Source: Oscillospiraceae bacterium
GTDB lineage: Bacteria > Bacillota > Clostridia > Oscillospirales > CAG-272
NCBI GenBank assembly: GCA_015064785.1
Contig: SVRM01000035.1
Location: 1-36,568, forward strand
Direction: 5' to 3'
DNA: 36,568 bases
Shown here: positions 1 through 7,151 of the stretch, piece by piece
How positions within the stretch are numbered: the stretch's first letter is position 1
Layout: each line of letters starts with the position of its first letter
Translations under genes and position numbers: made by a program
The notes under the pieces: model-generated
Told to the model about the DNA's origin: nothing
The model's database searches: none
Seen by the model: only the letters and a program-made list of their open reading frames with translations

Positions 1-123
1 GATTTCGCTATCCCTTCTTCTCGCCTACACCTCGCGGTGCAAACCTTGGGAGTCGCTTTCGGGTTGGTCGGTAACTACCTCCCAGCGGACTTTCACCGCA
101 GAGCATTGATATGCCCGTCATAC
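1..123 (-). mobile_element. group II intron, 5' end (partial, runs off left edge)
   Basis: Read on the minus strand from 123, the sequence begins GTATGACGGGCAT. This fits the conserved group II intron 5' end (GUGYG followed by a CGGGCAU-like segment). It continues into GCGGTGAAAGTCCGC, the hallmark domain I hairpin with a GUGAAAGUCC core, then a GGGAG...CTCCC stem, and reaches the window edge still inside domain I. No intron-encoded reverse transcriptase can be seen because the body lies beyond position 1. The exact 5' boundary at 123 is inferred from the GUGYG-like start. A terminator hairpin ends 6 nt upstream on the same strand, which is the target type of bacterial class C introns. The class itself cannot be proven from about 120 nt. 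Confidence 0.65.
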
Positions 124-129
124 ATAACA

Positions 130-163
130 GCTCCCACGGAGATGCGTGCATCTCCATGGGAGC
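130..163 (-). terminator. terminator-type hairpin after the isomerase gene
   Basis: Arms GCTCCCA and TGGGAGC, extended inward by GGAGATG and CATCTCC around a 4-nt loop, make a long stem with one internal mismatch. It starts 14 nt beyond the stop codon of the isomerase gene. The expected T-tract is missing: only TGTTAT remains before the intron start, so the intron probably interrupted the terminator tail. Confidence 0.6.
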
Positions 164-177
164 CTCAAAATTTGATA

Positions 178-1005
178 TTACCAACCCTGGGACTTCAGAT
201 ATTCGCGGGAGGTCTTGATGGATTCCATCGGAGTCAGACCAAGTGCGGGTCTGTCCTGTTCGACGACAACCCATTCCGCACCTGCATCGATGGAAGCGGC
301 GAGAATGGAGGGAATGTCCTGCAAACCGTGTCCGACAGGACGGAAGCCGAAGGATTCTTCACTTGCGGTTTCGCCTTCCGGCTTGATGCCGATCAGCTCA
401 TACATGCCTTCTGCCTTTTCGCCTGCCTTGTAGAAGTCCTTGAGATGGACGACAGGAGAACGGCCGGTGTACTTGCGGATGTAGGCAGCGGGATTTTCAC
501 CGGCTACATTGACCCAGCAGGTATCGATTTCGGTTGCGAGCAGGTCTGCGGAAATGGTGTTATACAGAATGTCGAGTGCATATTCGCCGTCGAGCTTGAC
601 GAATTCAAAGTCGTGGTTGTGATAGAGCATCTGGATGCCCTTTGCCTGTGCGACCTCGGCACAGCGCTTGATATCGGCAATGGTTTTCTCCCAACCATCG
701 GAACCGGGACGGCGTTCCTCCTGGAGATAGGGAACTGCGATGTACTTGACGCCGATCACAGCGTAATCGCCGATGACACGCTCAGGATCAGCGGCCATAT
801 CGTCCAGCGGAACATGCGCGGAGATCGGGATCAGTGCGTACTTTTCGCAAAGTGCGCGAATTTCCTCAGGCTTGTAGCTGTAAAGACCTGCGAATTCGAC
901 ACCGTCATACCCCATTTCCTTGACTGCGGCGAGTGTTGCTTCCAGATTGGCAGCAGCGTCGTCACGGACGGAATACAGCTGAACGGCTACAGGTAATGTT
1001 TTCAT
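178..1005 (-). CDS. sugar phosphate isomerase/epimerase (AP endonuclease 2-like TIM barrel)
   Basis: A 275-residue cytoplasmic protein of the xylose-isomerase-like TIM-barrel superfamily (IolE/IolI, hydroxypyruvate isomerase and 3-keto-sugar epimerase relatives). These enzymes isomerise or epimerise sugars with a bound divalent metal. Seen in the sequence: the N-terminal strand QLYSVR (residues 9-14), YHNHDFEF in the middle, EIDTCWVNVAG, HLKD, VGHG and a C-terminal VVEQD. These carry the Glu, Asp and His metal ligands typical of the family. The start at 1005 is chosen because GAGGA lies about 8 nt upstream and the protein then begins at the first barrel strand; the open frame continues upstream without homologous sequence. 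Its own consensus promoter lies about 190 nt upstream. The exact substrate cannot be told; proximity to glycan genes fits sugar catabolism. Confidence 0.85.
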   Translation of the reverse strand: MKTLPVAVQLYSVRDDAAANLEATLAAVKEMGYDGVEFAGLYSYKPEEIRALCEKYALIPISAHVPLDDMAADPERVIGDYAVIGVKYIAVPYLQEERRPGSDGWEKTIADIKRCAEVAQAKGIQMLYHNHDFEFVKLDGEYALDILYNTISADLLATEIDTCWVNVAGENPAAYIRKYTGRSPVVHLKDFYKAGEKAEGMYELIGIKPEGETASEESFGFRPVGHGLQDIPSILAASIDAGAEWVVVEQDRPALGLTPMESIKTSREYLKSQGW

Positions 1006-1119
1006 GTGATATATCCTCACTTTCGTGTTATGATGTTCAAATGGATGTGAAAAACAGCGAAAAAAATCGCGTGATACATAAAATTTTCGTGAAAATATCG
1101 GGGTTCTGAGCGAAAATTC

Positions 1120-1148
1120 TTGACAAAATTGTCTGGGAATGATATAAT
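1120..1148 (+). promoter_or_regulatory. sigma-A promoter for the DUF6179-like gene
   Basis: TTGACA at 1120-1125 and TATAAT at 1143-1148, with exactly 17 nt between, is a perfect consensus. It points right toward the gene at 1316 and lies inside the leader of the opposing isomerase transcript. Confidence 0.75.
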
Positions 1149-1191
1149 AATGTATAGATAGAATGCACAAAATCCGATATTGGGTCGATTA

Positions 1192-1220
1192 ATTATAGCA
1201 TGAAAAGCGGCACGTGTCAA
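1192..1220 (-). promoter_or_regulatory. sigma-A promoter for the isomerase gene
   Basis: On the minus strand, TTGACA (1220-1215) and TATAAT (1197-1192) are separated by exactly 17 nt, a perfect consensus. Transcription would start near 1185 and run left through the opposing promoter at 1120-1148, giving a leader of about 180 nt. Confidence 0.75.
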
Positions 1221-1315
1221 GTCCCTGATGAAATTTGCACGGTGTTTTTCTCAAAGCCGCCGATCCCATCGACCCAAGATACCGCCCGATCACCTGTGAG
1301 AGGAGGGTTCCCGTT

Positions 1316-2377
1316 TTGGCTTATACTGCTGCCCCGGACAGTATTCCGCGTCCGCACGATCGATTTCCGCTGATCAACCGCAGAAACATTCATCCGTCCC
1401 GTTATACGCAGTCGCTGATTTCCGAAGCACTGCGCGTCGGCATGATTGACATTTCGCTTGTCGACGATATTCAGATGCAGGTGCGCGGTGTACTGGAGGA
1501 GCATCTGCGGCAGGCGCGCCGTGCGCATACCAAAGCGGCACAGACCTCTGCCGGCGATGCGGCACCGGCTGTGGATGAAACGTTGGCACGCAGTATGCTC
1601 GATTCGATCTTCTATTCAGTGGATACCTATCTGCTCGGTTTTCACGATCCACTGTATGCTATCAATGCATTGCAGGGGATGGCTGTGGACGAAATGTTCC
1701 GCGCAGGGCAGAAGATGATCAAATCGTTGATCTGCGAATCAGTGGCACTCCACGTGCAGGCCAAAAAATCGCGTATAGTATGCGATAATGCAGCATACAA
1801 TGTCACACTGGACGAGGAGATTCACGCATATCTCAGCGGCTACGATTATCAGCGGGCAGGACATGAGGTTGTCCGGGAGATGAATTACCCGCTTTTTGAT
1901 TCTCCGATGGCTGTTCACGGTATTCACCGGCTGCGTGAGTATCTGACACGTCTTGTCACAGAGAATCACTTTGCCGCGCTTTTTGAGCCGGAGGAAAAAC
2001 AGCTTTTGTTTGATGCTTATGCAAAGCAGCATAAAACAACAACCGCTCAGATGCAGGTGAATCTGTACGATATTATTGTCTGCAATGCACTCGGTGCGGC
2101 AATTCTCGGAAAATATCCGGGAATCCTGGTTCTGACCGAGCAGGAGATCACATACCTGAACGAAAAGCTGCACAGAAAGACCACGCGGGAGCTGGAGCAT
2201 ATGACAACTGATGCCATCCGGACTTTGATATCCGATCTGCATCCCGAACCTGCGGCAGCGGCTTACCTGAGCGGACAGGCAAAGCGGTTTGTCTCACGAC
2301 TTCTGGATGCCAGAAACACCGCGGATGCATCGAGACTGTTTGTCGCCTCTGACCCGCAGATGCTGTTTATGCAGTGA
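1316..2377 (+). CDS. conserved hypothetical protein, DUF6179-like
   Basis: A 353-residue protein with no signal peptide or membrane segment, predicted mainly helical. The N-terminal stretch with RYTQSLISEALRVGMID, then an Ala/Thr-rich insertion, then a helical segment with SMLDSIFYSVDTYL, resembles proteins I remember as DUF6179 from Clostridia. That assignment is from memory and tentative; no function is known to me. The start is placed at TTG 1316 because AGGAGG (1301-1306) sits 9 nt before it. The frame is open back to a TTG at 1235, but that start has no ribosome site. It is driven by the consensus promoter at 1120-1148. ireB follows but has its own possible promoter. Confidence 0.75.
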   Translation: MAYTAAPDSIPRPHDRFPLINRRNIHPSRYTQSLISEALRVGMIDISLVDDIQMQVRGVLEEHLRQARRAHTKAAQTSAGDAAPAVDETLARSMLDSIFYSVDTYLLGFHDPLYAINALQGMAVDEMFRAGQKMIKSLICESVALHVQAKKSRIVCDNAAYNVTLDEEIHAYLSGYDYQRAGHEVVREMNYPLFDSPMAVHGIHRLREYLTRLVTENHFAALFEPEEKQLLFDAYAKQHKTTTAQMQVNLYDIIVCNALGAAILGKYPGILVLTEQEITYLNEKLHRKTTRELEHMTTDAIRTLISDLHPEPAAAAYLSGQAKRFVSRLLDARNTADASRLFVASDPQMLFMQ

Positions 2378-2434
2378 TGGTGTCTCTCCGGACAGGATAA
2401 ATGTAACAAATATGATACAGTTATAAAAGGAATC

Positions 2435-2463
2435 TTGCTTTTTTTCCCGCGTTGCGGTATGAT
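2435..2463 (+). promoter_or_regulatory. possible promoter for ireB
   Basis: TTGCTT at 2435-2440, a 17-nt spacer and TATGAT at 2458-2463. The -10 box is good and the -35 box moderate. It lies in the 233-nt gap between the DUF6179-like gene and ireB. Confidence 0.4.
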
Positions 2464-2589
2464 AATACTATCAGGAAAAAGGAGCGGGCGGCGTGAAAGT
2501 TGCTTTTTCGCGCGGGTTTCGATGTTCACTGTTATTGGACTATGAGCATCTGTTTTGGAACCGGCCCCAATTCCCCAAAGAAAGGAACG

Positions 2590-2605
2590 CTTTCGTAAAC
2601 GAAAG
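2590..2605 (+). promoter_or_regulatory. hairpin between ribosome site and ireB start
   Basis: CTTTCG-taaa-CGAAAG is a perfect 6-bp hairpin. AAAGGAA (2581-2587) lies just upstream and is 23 nt from the GTG at 2611. Folding the 16-nt hairpin out leaves an effective spacing of about 7 nt. This is the only reading that gives ireB a normal ribosome site, so the hairpin may control ireB translation. Confidence 0.4.
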
Positions 2606-2610
2606 TTACG

Positions 2611-2877
2611 GTGATCAGTATGGCGAATTTGGAACACGATAAGACAATCACATTTTCGATTGCGGACGAACGGGAACTGGAAATGAAGCGGACGCTGCAG
2701 GCGGTATACCGTGCGCTGATCGAAAAGGGCTATAACCCCATCAATCAGATCGTCGGCTACATTCTCTCAGAGGATCCGACTTATATCACCAATCACAACA
2801 ATGCACGCGGTCTGATCCGCAAGATTGACCGTGACGAGCTGCTCAATGCGCTGGTGAAGAATTATCTGGATGTCTGA
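2611..2877 (+). CDS. ireB: IreB family regulatory phosphoprotein
   Basis: An 88-residue protein of the IreB/UPF0297 (YrzL) family. In Enterococcus, IreB is a small cytoplasmic protein phosphorylated by the Ser/Thr kinase IreK and affecting cephalosporin resistance. The family signature is clear: DKTITF near the N-terminus, then [22 protein letters not shown] and a C-terminal [14 protein letters not shown]. Length matches the family. The start could be GTG 2611 or ATG 2620 (85 residues). Neither has an adjacent strong ribosome site, but AAAGGAA bridged by the hairpin at 2590-2605 favours 2611. In many Firmicutes this gene precedes ruvX; here it stands alone, followed by a terminator. Confidence 0.9.
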   Translation: MISMANLEHDKTITFSIADERELEMKRTLQAVYRALIEKGYNPINQIVGYILSEDPTYITNHNNARGLIRKIDRDELLNALVKNYLDV

Positions 2878-2899
2878 TTACGGTTGATGAATCGATAAA

Positions 2900-2934
2900 A
2901 AATCCCCGGAAGGTTGTAAAACTTTCCGGGATTT
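2900..2934 (+). terminator. terminator after ireB
   Basis: AATCCCCGGAAGGTT and AACTTTCCGGGATT pair around GTAA with one bulge and one G-U pair, starting 22 nt after the ireB stop. The plus-strand T-tract is weak (ATTTGTGATTT); on the minus strand it ends in ATTTTTTATC. Confidence 0.6.
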
Positions 2935-3019
2935 GTGATTTCCCCCATTCACGAACAATAGATGTCAGTTGTCCGCACTGCGGGCAGAAGGTTGCATTAT
3001 ATGAACGAGGAGGTCCGAT

Positions 3020-3604
3020 ATGAAATGGTTGGTTTTGGGCGCTGGTGCTGTATGTGCTGCGCTTTGTATTATTGCTGCGGTGAAAGCATACCGTAATGCT
3101 GTGACTGTGTCGACGGATTGTATTGACGGCGGTGTACGACTGTATCAAAGCGGTGAGGATGCGCCGAAGACTGTCACATCCACAGAAATTACGGAGTTTT
3201 ACTGTGAGTTTTCACTGTACGCGGACGCAGAACCGGGAGCGCTTGGAAACGGACGGTATCGGTGTCATGCCGTCTTGCAGGACGGTATTGTCAAATGCAG
3301 TATCCGGTGGCACGATCGCATGGGTGTTGGTGAAGAACGCGCATTTGATGCTGATATTGCATTCATGGAACAGCTCCATGAAATCGTCAGCCGGTATGAT
3401 CTTGCCAAACATAACGGATACAGCTATAGAGTCAGCGGACTTCCGGATATGTACGGTGCCGAGCTGCAAGTTGTATATGCGTCCGGAGAATCGATTTACG
3501 CCATCAATAATCAGGATGTTTTTCTGGAATATGAAGCCTTGAATGATTTGTTTGTTTTGTTTTCGGCATGGAAAAAAGAAACAGTGTCTAATACAGAGGG
3601 TTGA
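3020..3604 (+). CDS. hypothetical membrane-anchored protein
   Basis: A 194-residue protein of unknown function. Residues 3-21 form one hydrophobic segment rich in Ala, Val and Ile, followed by KAYR, so it is probably anchored by an N-terminal membrane helix with the rest outside the cell. There is no lipobox Cys. The remaining 170 residues alternate strands and helices, with no motif I recognise. AGGAGG lies about 7 nt before the ATG. The ATG overlaps the stop of a short open stretch encoding CPHCGQK in another frame, reminiscent of half a zinc ribbon. A hairpin terminator follows at 3636. Confidence 0.75.
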   Translation: MKWLVLGAGAVCAALCIIAAVKAYRNAVTVSTDCIDGGVRLYQSGEDAPKTVTSTEITEFYCEFSLYADAEPGALGNGRYRCHAVLQDGIVKCSIRWHDRMGVGEERAFDADIAFMEQLHEIVSRYDLAKHNGYSYRVSGLPDMYGAELQVVYASGESIYAINNQDVFLEYEALNDLFVLFSAWKKETVSNTEG

Positions 3605-3635
3605 ATATGGCTCTTTTGGGGAAAAAGTATTGTGA

Positions 3636-3660
3636 GAAAAACGGTGAGAAAACCGTTTTT
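3636..3660 (+). terminator. terminator hairpin
   Basis: AAAAACGGT and ACCGTTTTT pair perfectly around GAGAAA, with the T-run forming the 3' arm. It lies 32 nt after the stop of the membrane-anchored protein and 46 nt before the lipoprotein start, so it may end or attenuate transcription between the two. Confidence 0.5.
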
Positions 3661-3705
3661 CGTGGAAGCGTGAGGCGCGAGGACTGGCGCGTTTCTGAGA
3701 GGAAC

Positions 3706-4569
3706 ATGAAGCGAATTTTTTGCCTTTTGCTGATCTTAGCCGCGATGGTGCTTGCCGGATGTACAGCGGATCCCGGTACCATTCCCGTGGAATCGGAGGA
3801 TGTGCTGTATGAAACGGGTGAAAGCTTGGCGCAGCGACTGGTTGGAAGCTACTGCGGTCCGGTGTCAGCAGAAACCGGAGAACCCGATATTTTTCTTGAA
3901 ATATCGTACTTTGGTGGATATCTGATTGCAGAAGCCAAGGAGACATACGCGGCATATTGGGCAATGGAGCTGACACCGACAAACGAAACAGCACTGTACA
4001 GCACAGCAGCTGATTCTCTGGAGGTACAGGCAGCATGGTTTTCTGGATTTTCCAATAATGGCGCATACTGGCCTCAAACGGAGCTGTATACCTTACAGCT
4101 GACCGAGAGCGGTGTGGATTTTATCTCGGCGGATGGCAGTGTTCAATCCTATATCCGCGATGACACATTGGAAAAACAGCATGACAGCGAGCAGTATAGG
4201 GAAATGCTGGCTGCCGAGGACGGGGCGGTATATCCCGACCGGCTGATCGGAACATGGTGCGGTGAGACAGCCGACGGATCAGAAGTGTTCCTTGCGGTCG
4301 GTGGTGACGGTGCGATTCAGTGTCTTTACCGTCATGAGGGCGATCCGATCCGTGTTCATACCGGACGGGCAGTATGGAATGCAGATCGCACAGTTCTGAC
4401 ATTGTTGACCGAGCGTGTCGGATGGGGACGGATGCCATGGTTCGATACAGTCAGTGTTGATTGTACCGCTGAGCAATGCGTACTCCGTACGCAGCAGGAC
4501 TGCGGTATTCTGCCGGGTGAGACTGATGTGGTTCTTACAAAAACGGAGAACTGTGTGTCTGCTCAGTGA
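3706..4569 (+). CDS. hypothetical lipoprotein
   Basis: A 287-residue predicted lipoprotein. From ATG 3706 the protein begins MKRIFCLLLILAAMVLAGC, a standard signal peptide with lipobox LAGC (Cys19), so it should sit on the outer face of the membrane. GAGAGG lies 3 nt before the ATG, which is tight. The frame is open upstream to 3601, but that extension (rich in Lys, Arg and Glu) would bury the signal peptide and is rejected. The mature part has two similar halves: one starts at LAQRLVGSYCGPVSAETGEPD and the other at YPDRLIGTWCGETADGSEVFL. Each resembles a small beta-barrel ligand-binding unit, suggesting an internal duplication. I do not recognise the family. Confidence 0.75.
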   Translation: MKRIFCLLLILAAMVLAGCTADPGTIPVESEDVLYETGESLAQRLVGSYCGPVSAETGEPDIFLEISYFGGYLIAEAKETYAAYWAMELTPTNETALYSTAADSLEVQAAWFSGFSNNGAYWPQTELYTLQLTESGVDFISADGSVQSYIRDDTLEKQHDSEQYREMLAAEDGAVYPDRLIGTWCGETADGSEVFLAVGGDGAIQCLYRHEGDPIRVHTGRAVWNADRTVLTLLTERVGWGRMPWFDTVSVDCTAEQCVLRTQQDCGILPGETDVVLTKTENCVSAQ

Positions 4570-4707
4570 CCGTATTTTGGGCTCTGGTGGAAACCTGCTA
4601 TCCGTTTTTCATCTACGCTGACCTGTGTCTACGGACTTGCCGATCTTTTGGCCTATGTGTATGAATCCGAAGAAGAACCCCAAATTATAAATGCCAACCA
4701 TAAACGA

Positions 4708-4740
4708 GGCTGCTGTAAGCATGAAACACTTACAGCAGCC
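4708..4740 (+). terminator. strong, probably bidirectional terminator
   Basis: GGCTGCTGTAAG and CTTACAGCAGCC form a perfect 12-bp stem with a 9-nt loop, followed by TTTTG on the plus strand. It sits between the converging lipoprotein gene and the beta-helix gene (whose stop is 11 nt to the right), so it probably serves both. Confidence 0.8.
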
Positions 4741-4750
4741 TTTTGTCATA

Positions 4751-7132
4751 TTATTCTTCGATGATATCAATGGTGCGGAACATGAATTCGTTGGAGGAAA
4801 GCCGCCAGGATTTTCCGGATTCGGAGGTGAAATTGCGGATGGTCAGCGATTCCGTAATGTGGTACGGATATCCGTTTGCCGCGACATCCGATTCATAGGC
4901 CGCGTTCTTATGTGCCGGGGTAATATTGGAGAACAGATACATGCCGCGCCAGCCGGCCAAAGCTTTTGCGTCGTTGATATGCAGACCGTCGATGGTGATG
5001 TTGTGCGGCATATAACATTCATACCCGAAATCGTGATAACCGGAGTAGCTTCCCTGGAAAACCGTTGCGGCCTCGGAAAACTCCTTGCCCCAGTTCGGCG
5101 TCCATTCGCAGTTGCGGATGATGAAGTCACCGTCCCAGGTGGAGCCGTAGTCGGAGCGGAGAGAAATCATATGATAACCGTTGAGCTTGGTATCCTCCAC
5201 AAGCAGTGTACCGGAGCCGATGACGCTCATACCGGCATATCCGATCTCACAGCCGATGACCGTCAGATTGGCAACACCTTGATGTGCATCGACACGCGAG
5301 AGGGAACAGTTCCGGTAGACAGTATTCTTGCAGAAATTGGAACCGGTGATGCCCCAATAGCGATTGTCGTTGATGTCAACGGTCTGGCTGCAATTCTCGA
5401 CGGTCAGATGGACGGAGCGGGTGGGGAGCAGATCGTAGGTTCCCTGTGTGAACGGAGAACCGTCTTCCAGATGGTAGCGGAACGTAAAGTGGGGGGTAAA
5501 TACGCAGTTGCGGATTGTAACATCGGCACAGTCCTGCGGAATGATGATGCCGCCGTACGGTGCACCGATTTCTTCCGTTTCGTTTTCGACGTAGTGAACC
5601 ACACCGTCAATCACAACATTGGACCGGCGGATGCGGATACCGCGGTTATAGTAAGTCGGGTCGGTGATGTTGTCGGCGACAACCGTTGTGAACGTGCCGC
5701 CCTTGACCGTCAGCGTTTTCGCGTCCATCGGCACGACCTTGACATCGGTCAGCTGTTCGTAATCCCAGAGGATTGGTGCAAGCGGATCGACAGTGCCGTC
5801 GGTGTCAACAATCAGTATATCGGTCTGGTTGGAGCCGGAATTGGCATTGACACCCTCACGGATGTAACGCTTCGTATCTGAATCTGTCAGAAAGACCATC
5901 GATTTTTCCGGAAGGGTGATACCGAGATTCTCCTGTCCCTTCTTTGGCGGTGTCACATCATTGGTGATGCTGTAGCTTGCCTTGGATGCGGTGATATCAA
6001 AGATGACGGTGCCGCGCTTGTCAAGCGGGACGGTCTTGTCATCGATGATGAACGACGCACCGGTCCAGTCGGTATCGGTGTTGATGATTGCCGTGCCGAC
6101 GGAGGCGATATAATAGACTGCTCCGGCATCTGCTTTGACCGGAATGCCGTATTTGTTCGCATACTCATGCGTGGCGATGATGGCTGAGAGATCGTCAGTT
6201 TTGCCGTCACCGACAGCACCGAATTCACTGTAGTATACTGCACTGCCGGTGTCGACGGTAAAAGTAAATCCGTTTTCCATGTGAAAAGCTCCTTGTTTAT
6301 CCGCAAAATGTTCTTTCTCAAATTTCTTCCAGCCGCGTGTGAACGATCCGTCGTCTGCCGAGAGCAGCAGGGTTCCGTCGCTTTGCGAAATGGAGAAAGA
6401 GCCGTCATCGGCTTTGCTGAGTTGGATGACGGGACCTGTCCCTTCGTTTTTGGCATCAATATCAACCCAGATACCGTAGCCGTAATACAGCGTGTCCTGG
6501 AGAGACTGCGCAATCGATTTTGCAGTCATTGAGGACATCCCCTCGTCCCAGACAATGCGGTAATCGCGCAGTGGGATTTCACCGAGCATGATATCGGAGA
6601 GGACGAATTCCTGCTTCTCTATGTACGCATAGTCCCCGGGAACGGTAACGGCGGTGATGGTACTGCCGACTTCCGGATCGCCGGAATAACCAAAGAAGGT
6701 TTTCAGAAAATGCTCCACCGCATTCACGGTCATCGCAGGTGTGCCGCCGCCGATGTAGATGCGATTGCCGGCGGTTATGACGTACCAGCCGTTTGGTCCA
6801 CAGTCGTGTGAATCGAATGTGAAATTCGGATCGGTATCACCGCGCAGCGTTTCACCGATGATGATTTCGTATTCGGAGACGGGATTCTGCTCCCAGTCGG
6901 TTGTAACGGCAAACGAAATGCCGCAGGCTTTCATGTACTTGTTGAACAGCACCATGCCGTCAACATCACCCGATGCCGCATTGTCGCCGCGGACAACGGT
7001 GTAGGCGGGCGCTCCCTCGCCGACCAGCGTCAGCGGGGGGACATCCGATTTGCTTTCTGTACAGGCACAGCAGAGAAGTGCTGACAGAAGCAGAAGAATG
7101 CAGATGCAGATATACCGCAGTTTCATTGTCAT
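4751..7132 (-). CDS. parallel beta-helix lipoprotein (pectate-lyase-3-like)
   Basis: A 793-residue exported lipoprotein: a hydrophobic signal segment ends in LLCCAC, giving Cys24. Two alpha/beta domains follow (about residues 35-165 and 180-285). Both look like the small N-terminal domain found before the barrel in GH20 and GH67 enzymes; the first contains EIIIGET and NRIYIGGG. At about residue 303 comes FGAVGDGKTDD, the signature opening of pectate-lyase-3-type right-handed beta-helix enzymes, and the rest has repeated short strands with VTIRNC, LTVENC, TVYRNC and LTVIGC turns. The likely role is binding or cutting a surface polysaccharide. The catalytic residues cannot be named. ATG 7132 is preferred over GTG 7147 because GAGAG lies 5 nt before it. 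It is the second gene of the GH38 operon, 19 nt after it. Confidence 0.8.
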   Translation of the reverse strand: MTMKLRYICICILLLLSALLCCACTESKSDVPPLTLVGEGAPAYTVVRGDNAASGDVDGMVLFNKYMKACGISFAVTTDWEQNPVSEYEIIIGETLRGDTDPNFTFDSHDCGPNGWYVITAGNRIYIGGGTPAMTVNAVEHFLKTFFGYSGDPEVGSTITAVTVPGDYAYIEKQEFVLSDIMLGEIPLRDYRIVWDEGMSSMTAKSIAQSLQDTLYYGYGIWVDIDAKNEGTGPVIQLSKADDGSFSISQSDGTLLLSADDGSFTRGWKKFEKEHFADKQGAFHMENGFTFTVDTGSAVYYSEFGAVGDGKTDDLSAIIATHEYANKYGIPVKADAGAVYYIASVGTAIINTDTDWTGASFIIDDKTVPLDKRGTVIFDITASKASYSITNDVTPPKKGQENLGITLPEKSMVFLTDSDTKRYIREGVNANSGSNQTDILIVDTDGTVDPLAPILWDYEQLTDVKVVPMDAKTLTVKGGTFTTVVADNITDPTYYNRGIRIRRSNVVIDGVVHYVENETEEIGAPYGGIIIPQDCADVTIRNCVFTPHFTFRYHLEDGSPFTQGTYDLLPTRSVHLTVENCSQTVDINDNRYWGITGSNFCKNTVYRNCSLSRVDAHQGVANLTVIGCEIGYAGMSVIGSGTLLVEDTKLNGYHMISLRSDYGSTWDGDFIIRNCEWTPNWGKEFSEAATVFQGSYSGYHDFGYECYMPHNITIDGLHINDAKALAGWRGMYLFSNITPAHKNAAYESDVAANGYPYHITESLTIRNFTSESGKSWRLSSNEFMFRTIDIIEE

Positions 7133-7151
7133 GTTACTCTCTTTCACTGTT

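Noticed and set aside
8-274. An 88-codon minus-strand frame at the left edge.
   Set aside because: It crosses the intron boundary, the terminator hairpin and the end of the isomerase gene in another frame, so it is not a gene.
4691-5881. A 396-codon plus-strand frame opposite the beta-helix gene.
   Set aside because: It runs through the strong terminator and is the antisense of a well-supported lipoprotein.
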